Below the pieces are notes generated by a model. The model searched no databases. It worked only from the letters and a program-made list of their open reading frames with translations, and was not told the origin of the DNA. 64,000 bases of DNA from DATMFV01 sp035555975 (GTDB lineage Bacteria; Verrucomicrobiota; Verrucomicrobiia; Chthoniobacterales; Chthoniobacteraceae): positions 8,043 to 72,042 of the forward strand of contig DATMFV010000073.1 in assembly GCA_035555975.1 (NCBI GenBank). Direction: 5' to 3'. The position numbers and the translations under genes are program-made. Below are positions 17,683-25,390 of the stretch, piece by piece. How positions within the stretch are numbered: position 1 is the first letter of the stretch; each line of letters begins with the position of its first letter.

Positions 17683-19622
17683 TGGATTGGCTCGTCTATA
17701 TTCTTTTCCGTGCGGTTTCCGGTGCGCTTTCGTGCTTTTCGCTCCCTGCGGCGATACGGATCGGGAGGGGGTTCGGGTGGGCCGCGTACTGGCTCGCCTG
17801 GCCGTACCGCCAGATCGCCTCGCGCAACCTCACCATTGCCTACGGCCATGAAAAAAACCGGGCGGAGATCGCCGCCATGGTGCGCCGGCATTTTATCCTG
17901 CTGGGCGGAAATTTCTTTGCGGGGTTGCGGATGTCGACCATGCCGATCGACGAGATTTTCAGGACGGTGACGTTTGAGAACGAGGAGTGGTTCAAAACCT
18001 TGTCGGCCAAGGGGCGGGGGGTGATCCTGCTCATCAGCCACATGGGAAACTGGGAGTTGATCGCGCAGGTCGCCCCGCTCCTCTTCCCCGGAAAGGGCGG
18101 GACCATCTACCAGCGGTTGAGCAACCGCTACATCGACGCCGCCATCCGCTCGGCCCGAGCCCGGCAGGGGTTGACGCTTTTTGAACGGAGCGAAGGGTTT
18201 TCGAAGGTGATCGCGCTGCTGCGCTCCGGCGGGGGCGTCGGGGTGTTGATCGACCAGCACGCGGGGGACAAGGGGGTCTGGTCGCCGCTTTTCGACCGGC
18301 TCGCCTCAACGACGCCGCTCGCCGCGACCCTCGCGATGCGGACCGGCGCGGTCCTGCTGCCCGCCGCGCTTTATACCGAGGGCGTCGGGCGGTGGCGCTT
18401 CAGCGTTTCCGAGCCGCTGGAGCCGGCCAGCCATACCAGCCAGGAGATCACCGCCGCGATGAACCAGTCGCTGGAGGCATTGATCCGCGAGGTTCCCGAA
18501 GATTGGTTCTGGGTGCACAACCGCTGGAAAACCCCGCGCCCGAATTTCCTGCTGGCCGGGTACAAACGCGGAGCCGTTTTCCCGGAGGGGTATGATCCGG
18601 GGCGGCTCAAGCCGTTCCGCGTCGTCGTCCGCTCCAGCAACTGGCTGGGGGATGCCGTGATGACCCTTCCCGCCGTGCAGGCGATCAAGCGGGGGCGGCC
18701 CGATCTTCACCTGGCCGTCCTGGTCCGCTCCAAGCTGGCCGATTTCTGGCGGCAGGTGCCGGAGGTCGATGAAGTGCTCACCATCGACGCCGGGGAGAGC
18801 CCGTGGAGCGTCGCGCGGAAGTTGAGGGCGGGCCGTTTCGAGGCGGCCGTGATCCTCCCCAACTCGGTCCGCACGGCGCTGGAGGTCTGGCTGGCGGGGA
18901 TTCCGGTGCGGGTCGGCTATCCCGCGAAGTGGCGTCGCTGGTTGCTGGATGTCGAGATCCGCCCGCCCAAGGGGCTGCGGCGTCGCCCGGCGGCGCATCA
19001 GGTCCACCATTATCTGGAGATCGCCCGGAGGATCGGGGCCGCCGTGGAGGTCCCGAGAACCGCGGGGCCGGAGGTGTTTTTTAACCCCGCGCCGCTGCGC
19101 CGGGAGCAACCGGTGAAAAGCGAGGGGCTGGTGCTCGGGCTTTGCCCCGGTGCGGAGTACGGCGCGGCCAAGCGGTGGATGCCGGAGCGGTTTGCCGAGA
19201 CGGCGGGCCGGATCGCCCGGGAAATGCCGTGCGAATGGCTCCTTTTCGGCGTCGGCGGGGATGCCCCGGTCGGCGCGGCGATCGAAGCCGCCTTTGAAGG
19301 CGGGGCCGGGAGCCGGATGACGAATCTCATCGGGAAAACCACGCTGGCGGAACTGATGGAGCGCCTCGCGGGGTGCGACCTCCTCCTGACCAACGATACC
19401 GGGACGATGCACCTCGCCGCCGCCCTCGGGGTGCCAACCGTGGCGATCTTTGGCTCCACCGAACCGCGCCTGACCGCCCCGCTCGGGCCGCGCCACACGG
19501 TGCTGCGCCACCAGGTCGAGTGCAGCCCCTGTTTTCTGCGCGAATGCCCGATCGACTTCCGCTGTATGGAGGCGGTCACGGTGGACGAGGCGGTCGCCGC
19601 GATCCGCCGCTCGCTGGCATAG
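17682..19622 (+). CDS. Fusion of LpxL/HtrB-like lipid A acyltransferase and WaaF-like heptosyltransferase (GT9)
   Basis: 646 residues. Residues about 1-290 are an LpxL/HtrB-type acyltransferase: an N-terminal hydrophobic helix, HMGNWE at 120-125 (the HX4E catalytic dyad), VGVLIDQHAGDKGV and the terminal EDWFWVHNRWK. Residues about 312-646 are glycosyltransferase family 9: VVVRSSNWLGDAVMTLPAV, LCPGAEYGAAKRWM, DLLLTNDTGTMHLAAALG and VAIFGST. LpxL adds a secondary acyl chain to Kdo-lipid A and WaaF adds heptose to the core, so both act on LPS at the inner membrane. In most bacteria they are separate proteins. ATG 17682 overlaps the previous stop. Confidence 0.9.
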   Translation: MDWLVYILFRAVSGALSCFSLPAAIRIGRGFGWAAYWLAWPYRQIASRNLTIAYGHEKNRAEIAAMVRRHFILLGGNFFAGLRMSTMPIDEIFRTVTFENEEWFKTLSAKGRGVILLISHMGNWELIAQVAPLLFPGKGGTIYQRLSNRYIDAAIRSARARQGLTLFERSEGFSKVIALLRSGGGVGVLIDQHAGDKGVWSPLFDRLASTTPLAATLAMRTGAVLLPAALYTEGVGRWRFSVSEPLEPASHTSQEITAAMNQSLEALIREVPEDWFWVHNRWKTPRPNFLLAGYKRGAVFPEGYDPGRLKPFRVVVRSSNWLGDAVMTLPAVQAIKRGRPDLHLAVLVRSKLADFWRQVPEVDEVLTIDAGESPWSVARKLRAGRFEAAVILPNSVRTALEVWLAGIPVRVGYPAKWRRWLLDVEIRPPKGLRRRPAAHQVHHYLEIARRIGAAVEVPRTAGPEVFFNPAPLRREQPVKSEGLVLGLCPGAEYGAAKRWMPERFAETAGRIAREMPCEWLLFGVGGDAPVGAAIEAAFEGGAGSRMTNLIGKTTLAELMERLAGCDLLLTNDTGTMHLAAALGVPTVAIFGSTEPRLTAPLGPRHTVLRHQVECSPCFLRECPIDFRCMEAVTVDEAVAAIRRSLA

Positions 19623-19686
19623 GGCGGGCGAGCCGGTGGCGTGACCGGTGGTTTCCCGCCGCTTTACCGTATCGCGGTGCCGCGGC

Positions 19687-19715
19687 GGCGGGGAGCCTCG
19701 GGAGGTCTCCCCGCC
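19687..19715. terminator. Strong hairpin between converging genes
   Basis: GGCGGGGAG (19687-19695) pairs with CTCCCCGCC (19707-19715), and the loop continues the pairing as CCT/AGG. It sits between the fusion gene (+) and the Gfo/Idh gene (-), where a two-way terminator would be expected. There is no T run. Confidence 0.45.
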
Positions 19716-19738
19716 CGGGTTGGGCCGGTCGGTCGGGC

Positions 19739-20914
19739 CTACGCGTTGTGCGGGTCGATCCCCGCCTGGCACCAGAGCGGCGTCAGGTCGACGACGGTCC
19801 CTTCATCGGCGGCGCGGTCGATCCCGAACGCGGTGATGGCCGATTGCAACCCTTCGCGAATGGAGGCGAGGGGAGCGGTTCCGTGGAGGATCGAGTCGGC
19901 CAGCGCCTCGGCCATGATGTTGTCGCCGCCGCCATGCCCGTCGGCCTTGATCGTTTCGACGGTTTCGGTTTCCGTCTCCCAGCCGATGCGGCGGAGTTCC
20001 AGTTGACCCGTGATCAGGTCGGCCCGCAGGGTGCCTTCGCTCCCGCAGAGATAGAAACGGCGTTCCTGGATGGCGGTATGGCAGTTGGTGTGAAACGTCG
20101 CCCGGATGCCGTTGGCGTACTGGAGGATGGCGACCTGGTTGTCGAAAATGTCGGGCCCGCCGTCGAAAGGATCGGTACGACCGGTATCGCGCCAGGTGGC
20201 AAACGGCTCTTCACCCTTGGGGCCGGTGCCGATCCGTTCGATCTGCCCGCGGTTGGCCGGGGTGAAAAAGTCGCGCCCGCCGAAGCTCGCCACCCGCACC
20301 GGGAGCGAACCGGCCATCCAGTTGGCGAGGTCGAGGTCGTGGCAGCATTTTTCGAGCAAATGGGTCCCGGCATTGGCCACTTTGCGCCGCCAGTTGCCGA
20401 AGATGTAGCCGCCGTGGTTGAAACTGAGCGTTTCGTTGAACTCAAACGAGATGATCTTCCCGAGTTTTCCGGAATCGATCACCTCGCGGATTTTCTGGTA
20501 ATGGCGGGAGTAGCGCAGGACCAGCCCGAAAATGAACTGCTTTCCGGAGCTTTCCACGGCGTCGCGAATGGCGAGGCAATCCTCCAGCGTGGTGGCGAGC
20601 GGTTTTTCGCAAAAGACATGTTTTCCGGCGCGAAGGGCGGCGCTGGCCTGCCGTGCATGGTGGCAGTTCCAGGAGCCGATGAGAATCCAGTCGATCTCCG
20701 GATCGTTGATCACGGCATCTTCGTCGGGAGCGACTTCGTAGTCATCGCCGATGACGGTGCGCAACGTGGCGTGGGAATCGGCCCGGGGATCATAGGCTGC
20801 CTTGACGCGAAGGCTCCCTGCGGGCGCGCTTTCAAGGAGACGCCGGACGACGCCGCGCAGCCGTCCGCCCGTACCGAGTAGACCGAGAGTGACCTGTTTT
20901 GAAGTGGTTTCCAT
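19739..20914 (-). CDS. Gfo/Idh/MocA-family oxidoreductase
   Basis: 391 residues. N-terminal Rossmann motif LGLLGTGGRLRGVV; GKHVFCEKPLATTLEDC holds the EKP lysine. The C-terminal domain has NAGTHLLEKCCHDLDLANWM with candidate catalytic Lys and His. Family members are NAD(P)-dependent sugar or cyclitol dehydrogenases. It is divergent from the AraC-family gene, with an 80-bp intergenic region that holds an 11-bp inverted repeat, so it is probably the regulator's target. It is not closely similar to the dehydrogenase at 11717. Confidence 0.85.
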   Translation of the reverse strand: METTSKQVTLGLLGTGGRLRGVVRRLLESAPAGSLRVKAAYDPRADSHATLRTVIGDDYEVAPDEDAVINDPEIDWILIGSWNCHHARQASAALRAGKHVFCEKPLATTLEDCLAIRDAVESSGKQFIFGLVLRYSRHYQKIREVIDSGKLGKIISFEFNETLSFNHGGYIFGNWRRKVANAGTHLLEKCCHDLDLANWMAGSLPVRVASFGGRDFFTPANRGQIERIGTGPKGEEPFATWRDTGRTDPFDGGPDIFDNQVAILQYANGIRATFHTNCHTAIQERRFYLCGSEGTLRADLITGQLELRRIGWETETETVETIKADGHGGGDNIMAEALADSILHGTAPLASIREGLQSAITAFGIDRAADEGTVVDLTPLWCQAGIDPHNA

Positions 20915-20937
20915 GGCGCGCTAGAATGCCAAAATCT

Positions 20938-20981
20938 TTTCTGTTAAAAAATGGGCTAAATGACTTTATATTTAACAGAAA
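20938..20981. promoter_or_regulatory. Inverted-repeat operator between Gfo/Idh and AraC genes
   Basis: TTTCTGTTAAA (20938-20948) and TTTAACAGAAA (20971-20981) are perfect reverse complements, 11 bp each, separated by 22 bp. Their centres are 33 bp apart, about three helical turns. They lie in the divergent region of the AraC-family regulator and the dehydrogenase, so they are likely half-sites for the AraC protein controlling both directions. Confidence 0.65.
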
Positions 20982-20994
20982 CGATGTTTTCGCC

Positions 20995-21909
20995 ATGAAC
21001 GCAGCTTCACCCCGCCAGGCCGTCATTCAAAGGGCGCAGGGGATCAACCGTCTTGCCGACTACTATTCCGGTTTCGGCGAGGCGCTCACGCCCCACCTGC
21101 CGCACAATGTCATCTGTTTTTCCCGGCTCTCCTCGTCGGCGCTCGGCGGGTCGCAGCCGCATCAGCATCACCGCACGATCCTGCTGATCGCGGTCGAGGG
21201 GAGGGGAAAGGTCTCCGTCGACATGGAGACTTTTTCGCTGGAACCGGGGGAAGCGCTGCTTATTTTCCCGTTCTCGTTTCACGCCTATACCGATTTTCCC
21301 GAGAGCGCGATCTGCTGGCTTTTCGTGACGTTTGAAAAGGGGACGTTACAGGAGATGGAGCCGTTGCGCGGCGCGGGTGCGCGGCGTCTGGGGGAGGTGG
21401 AGTGGATTCTGCTGGCAGAGACGCTTGCCTGCTGGGGTGAACCGGGGCGGCGTCCGCTCCTGCCGTTTCACCTCGGGCTGTTGCTGCAACGGCTGGCTGC
21501 GACGGGAGGCGCGCCACCGGGGTTTTCTCCCGGCGACGGTGAAGCACAGGGGGCGGGGGCGGCATTGTTGCGCAAGGTCAACAGTCACCTTTTCCCGCGG
21601 CTCGACCAGCCGCTCCCCGTGAAGGCCATCGCCCGGGCGATGGGACAATCGGAGAGTCATTTCAGGGCGCGCTTCCGGGCCGTTGCCGGGGTCGGGCTCG
21701 GGCGGCATGTCCGGCGGTTGCGCATGAAACGGGCGAGTGATCTGCTCCATACCTCCTCGCTTTCGGTCAGCGAAGTGGCCCGACAATGCGGTTTTGAGTC
21801 GCTTTACGCCTTCAGCCGGGCTTTCAAGGCTGAGTACGGCGTCTCGCCCCGGGCGTACCGGCGTTCGTCGCTGCCGGAGCCGACGGTTTCTCCTTTGCGC
21901 CGTCGTTGA
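20995..21909 (+). CDS. AraC-family transcriptional regulator
   Basis: 304 residues from ATG 20995; a longer frame back to 20899 would run into the divergent gene and over the operator. The N-terminal half is a cupin-like sensing domain (HQHHRTILLIAVEGRGKVS, LEPGEALLIFPFSFHAY). The C-terminal 100 residues hold two helix-turn-helix motifs: LPVKAIARAMGQSESHFRARFR and LSVSEVARQCGFESLYAFSRAFK, then YGVSPRAYRR. It probably activates the adjacent dehydrogenase gene in response to a sugar. Confidence 0.9.
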   Translation: MNAASPRQAVIQRAQGINRLADYYSGFGEALTPHLPHNVICFSRLSSSALGGSQPHQHHRTILLIAVEGRGKVSVDMETFSLEPGEALLIFPFSFHAYTDFPESAICWLFVTFEKGTLQEMEPLRGAGARRLGEVEWILLAETLACWGEPGRRPLLPFHLGLLLQRLAATGGAPPGFSPGDGEAQGAGAALLRKVNSHLFPRLDQPLPVKAIARAMGQSESHFRARFRAVAGVGLGRHVRRLRMKRASDLLHTSSLSVSEVARQCGFESLYAFSRAFKAEYGVSPRAYRRSSLPEPTVSPLRRR

Positions 21910-21930
21910 TTTCAGGGAACATTCGCAGGC

Positions 21931-22146
21931 ATGCGCATCGTTCCCGCTCTCTTTTCTGCCCTCATGGTGGCGCTTGGGCTTTGGCTGATCGCTTCCTCCC
22001 AGTTTGACGAGCCACCGCCTCCGCAAGTGCAGGCGATCAAACACCGGATCGAAGCAAAACAGCCGCCGCAGACCGGCCCTGCGGCCATCGGTTTCGCGCT
22101 GGTGGCCGGCGGCGTGCTTTTCTTTATGATTGCGCTCCGGCGTTGA
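21931..22146 (+). CDS. Small two-helix membrane protein, hypothetical
   Basis: 71 residues. Two hydrophobic segments (about 4-22 and 50-67) flank a short Pro- and charge-rich loop (DEPPPPQVQAIKHRIEAKQPPQ). It begins 21 bp after the AraC stop. Nothing in the sequence points to a function. Composition and the pair of clean helices favour a real gene. Confidence 0.55.
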   Translation: MRIVPALFSALMVALGLWLIASSQFDEPPPPQVQAIKHRIEAKQPPQTGPAAIGFALVAGGVLFFMIALRR

Positions 22147-22178
22147 CGGAGCGTCCGCCTCCAAGCGGCTTTCACAAT

Positions 22179-22236
22179 AAAAAAGGCGGCTTTTTCCGGT
22201 GTGATCACAGGGATCGTCCTCCGGGAAAAAGCCGCC
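22179..22236 (-). terminator. Rho-independent terminator of the gspE-gspF unit
   Basis: GGCGGCTTTTTCC (22185-22197) pairs with GGAAAAAGCCGCC (22224-22236), a 13-bp perfect stem with a 26-base loop. Read on the - strand it is followed by six T residues (22184-22179). It lies 24 bp beyond the gspF stop. The hairpin could also stop + strand transcripts from the small gene. Confidence 0.75.
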
Positions 22237-22260
22237 TCTTAGGGCAGGAATGGCGGGGCC

Positions 22261-23544
22261 TTACTGGCTCTGCATGTTCTGAATGATGCCGATCAGCGGC
22301 ATGAAGAGGGCGATGACGATGCTCCCGACGATGAGCGCCAGGAAGACGATCATGAGCGGTTCGAGCATCGAGGTCAACGCGACGACGGCGTTGTCGACTT
22401 CGTCGTCGTAAACGTCGGCGATCTTGAGCAACATTTCCGGCAACTGACCGGTTTCCTCACCGACGTCGATCATGCTGATGACCATCGGCGGGAAGACCTT
22501 GCTCGCTTCAAGCGGTTGGACGATGGATTCCCCTTCCTTCACGGCGTCGTGTACCTTGGCGATGGCCTCGGAAATGACGACGTTGCCGGCGGTTTCCTTG
22601 GTGATGTTGAGCGCCTGCAGGATCGGCACACCGCTGGTGACCAGCGTGCCGAGCGTACGTGAAAAACGGGAAATGGCGGTTTTGCGCAGCATGTCGCCCA
22701 GGACCGGGACGCGGAGCTTGATCCGGTCGAGGACCGATTTGCCCGTCTCGCTTCGCGAAAAGAGGACGTAGGCGAAGATGAAGGCGGCGATCCCCCCGAC
22801 GATCAGCAGGAAGTTGGACTGGACGGCTTTACTCGCCCCGATGACGACCTGGGTGATCATCGGCAACGGTTTGCCCCCGAGCATGTCGGCGAAGATCTGT
22901 TCGAACTTCGGCACGATGAAGACGAGCAGGAACCACATGATCAGGATCGCGATCACCATGACGATGACCGGGTAGGCCATGGCCGACTTGACCTTGTTGG
23001 CGATCTTCTGCGCCTTTTCCTGGAACTCGGCCAGACGGTTGAGGACGAGTTCGAGCACCCCCCCGAGTTCCCCGGCCTTGACCATGTTGATGTAGAGCTT
23101 GTTGAAAATCTTCGGGTGCTGCGCGAGCGATTCGGAGAAAGTGCTCCCCCCTTGTACGGAGTCGGCCAGCACGCTGATCGCCCCTTTGAGCACCGGGTCC
23201 TTTTCCTGGTTGCCGAGTACGGTAAGGCTTCGCAGCAGCGGCAGACCGGCGTCGATCAGCGTCGCCAACTGCCGGGTGAAGACCATCAGAACCTTGGACT
23301 TGACGGTCTTTTTCTCGAAAAGAACGAGCCCTTTCTTCTTCTCCTTGCCGGCGGCGGCTGCCGCAGCCTTCTTTGGCTTGGCGGCGGTTTTGGTGCCGCC
23401 GCCTTTACCGGCTTCCGTGACGTTGGTGGGAAAATAACCGGCTTCGCGAAGCTGGCGGATGGCGTGATTGGAGTTGTCGGCGTCGATGACACCCTCTGAT
23501 TCCTGTCCACGGGCATCGAGGGCGACGTAATTGAATTTCGGCAT
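22261..23544 (-). CDS. Type II secretion / type IV pilus inner-membrane platform protein (GspF/PilC family)
   Basis: 427 residues. It has two GspF domains, with the first set of membrane helices near residues 195-215 and the last at the C-terminus (MIVFLALIVGSIVIALFMPL). Conserved motifs include FTRQLATLIDAGLPLLRSL and MVKAGELGGVLELVLNRLAEF, and their second copies FSRTLGTLVTSGVPILQAL and MIDVGEETGQLPEML. A Lys/Ala-rich linker lies near residues 50-75. This protein is the membrane platform contacted by the assembly ATPase and pseudopilins. It is the last gene after two gspE-type ATPases. Confidence 0.92.
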   Translation of the reverse strand: MPKFNYVALDARGQESEGVIDADNSNHAIRQLREAGYFPTNVTEAGKGGGTKTAAKPKKAAAAAAGKEKKKGLVLFEKKTVKSKVLMVFTRQLATLIDAGLPLLRSLTVLGNQEKDPVLKGAISVLADSVQGGSTFSESLAQHPKIFNKLYINMVKAGELGGVLELVLNRLAEFQEKAQKIANKVKSAMAYPVIVMVIAILIMWFLLVFIVPKFEQIFADMLGGKPLPMITQVVIGASKAVQSNFLLIVGGIAAFIFAYVLFSRSETGKSVLDRIKLRVPVLGDMLRKTAISRFSRTLGTLVTSGVPILQALNITKETAGNVVISEAIAKVHDAVKEGESIVQPLEASKVFPPMVISMIDVGEETGQLPEMLLKIADVYDDEVDNAVVALTSMLEPLMIVFLALIVGSIVIALFMPLIGIIQNMQSQ

Positions 23545-23661
23545 AAGGAGGGACTTGCGGATCTAGGCAGGAGTGTAAGGTGCGTGGGAGATTTGTGCAA
23601 CAGGAAGTCTCCGGCAGATTTGGAGGTTAAGGGGGTTAAGAGGATGAAGGTGCCGGGCGTA

Positions 23662-25338
23662 TCAGGTGTATTTGAGAACTTCCTCGATGGTGGTTTCACC
23701 GTCGTAAATACAGCGCAGGCCATCTTCGCGCAGGGTGGTCATCCCGAGTTCGATCGCCTTCTGGCGCAGGACGACGCTCGGGGCGCGCTGGTTGATCAGG
23801 TCGCGCAGCGGGTCGGAGATGTGGAGCAACTCGTAGATCCCCTTGCGGCCCTTGTAACCGGTCTGGTTGCAGTCGTCGCAGCCGCGGCCGTAATAGAAGT
23901 TTTTGTCGCCGATGTCGTGCGGCGAAAGGCCGAGCTGGGCGAGGACCGATTCGCTCGGCTCGTACGGGGTGCGGCAGTTCGGGCAGATTTTCCGGATGAG
24001 CCGCTGGCCGAGCACCCCTTCGAGCGAGGCGGAGATCATGAACGGCTCGACCCCCATGTCGATGAGACGGGTGACCGCGCCGGGAGCGTCGTTGGTGTGG
24101 AGCGTGGTGAAGACGAGGTGCCCGGTGAGCGACGCCTGTACGGAGATCTGCGCGGTTTCCAGGTCGCGCGTTTCCCCGACCATGATCCGGTCCGGGTCCT
24201 GACGGAGAAAGGCGCGCAGGACGCGGGCGAAGTTCAGCCCGATCGATTCGCTGATCGGCACCTGGATGATCCCTTCGATGTCGTATTCGACCGGGTCTTC
24301 CGCCGTCAGGATCTTGGAATCAACCGTGTTGATCTCGTTGAGACAGGCGTAGAGCGTGGTCGTCTTCCCCGAACCGGTCGGCCCGGTGACGATGAAGATG
24401 CCGTTCGGTTTCTGGATCGTCTCCAGGATGTAGTTGTTGATGTACTCCGGCATCGAGAGCGCCTTGAGGCTCAGGTTGACGCTGGAGCGGTCGAGCACGC
24501 GGAGCACGACGCTTTCGCCGAACTGGGTCGGCAGGGAGGAGACACGGAGGTCGACATGGCGGCCTGCGGTAAAGGTCTGGATGCGGCCATCCTGCGGGAG
24601 TCGCCGTTCGGCGATGTTGAGATTCGCCATGACCTTCACGCGCGAGATGATCGGCAGCGCGAGGTGCTTGGGCGGCGGGGCCATTTCGTAGAGCGCGCCG
24701 TCGACCCGGTAGCGGATCTTGAACTCTTCCTCAAACGGCTCGAAGTGAATGTCGCTCGCGCGGTCGGAAATCGCCTGCGCCAACACGAGGTCGACATAGC
24801 GGATGATCGGCGTCGAGTTCGCTTCGGCCTCGACATTCTTGAGATCGACCTGATCTTCGCCGAACTCGACCTCCTCGCCCAGTTCGGAGAGGATTTCGTC
24901 GAGGCTGGCGGAATCGAGGTAATATTTCTGGATCAGTTCGTCGACCTGGTGGGTGGCGGCGACGACGGTGAAGATATCCTTGCCGATGGCAAACCGGAGG
25001 TCTTCCTGGCTCTGGGCGTTGAGCGGGTCGACCAGCGCGATCGTGATCCCGGCGCTGTTGGAACTGACCGGGAAGGCCCCGTGCATCCGGGCAAGCCCGG
25101 CGGGGATCATCCGGATGAGTTCCGGGGCCGGTTCAAACCCGGCGAGTTCGACGTAGTCGGTGCCGAGGTAGTTGGCGATCGTCTGGTAATACTGTTCCCG
25201 GGTGACGAAGCCGAAATCGACCAGGACCTGGGTGATGTTTTTTCCGGAACTGGCGACTTCCGCCAGAAGATCGTCGACCTGGCTGCGGTCAACGATGCCT
25301 TGTTCAACAAAAAGATCGAGAACTTGATTCGCTTGCAT
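23662..25338 (-). CDS. GspE/PilB-family assembly ATPase (copy 1)
   Basis: 558 residues. The N-terminal MshEN-type domain covers about residues 1-150. The ATPase core has Walker A GPTGSGKT at 319-326, the Asp box, Walker B near LRAFLRQDPDRIMVGETRD and the His box LVFTTLHTNDAPGAVTRL. A zinc-binding pair of CxxC motifs (CPNC and CDDC) follows. It powers pseudopilus or pilus extension at the GspF platform. It lies 52 bp downstream of a second, clearly different ATPase gene. Confidence 0.92.
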   Translation of the reverse strand: MQANQVLDLFVEQGIVDRSQVDDLLAEVASSGKNITQVLVDFGFVTREQYYQTIANYLGTDYVELAGFEPAPELIRMIPAGLARMHGAFPVSSNSAGITIALVDPLNAQSQEDLRFAIGKDIFTVVAATHQVDELIQKYYLDSASLDEILSELGEEVEFGEDQVDLKNVEAEANSTPIIRYVDLVLAQAISDRASDIHFEPFEEEFKIRYRVDGALYEMAPPPKHLALPIISRVKVMANLNIAERRLPQDGRIQTFTAGRHVDLRVSSLPTQFGESVVLRVLDRSSVNLSLKALSMPEYINNYILETIQKPNGIFIVTGPTGSGKTTTLYACLNEINTVDSKILTAEDPVEYDIEGIIQVPISESIGLNFARVLRAFLRQDPDRIMVGETRDLETAQISVQASLTGHLVFTTLHTNDAPGAVTRLIDMGVEPFMISASLEGVLGQRLIRKICPNCRTPYEPSESVLAQLGLSPHDIGDKNFYYGRGCDDCNQTGYKGRKGIYELLHISDPLRDLINQRAPSVVLRQKAIELGMTTLREDGLRCIYDGETTIEEVLKYT

Positions 25339-25390
25339 ACTTCAAAGGGGGAGGAGAGCGGCCTTGATTTCGAAAGGAGAGCCGCGTCCC

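Noticed and set aside
19373..20881. A 502-codon + strand open frame across the end of the fusion gene and the Gfo/Idh gene
   Set aside because: It crosses two real genes in the wrong frame and the hairpin between them.
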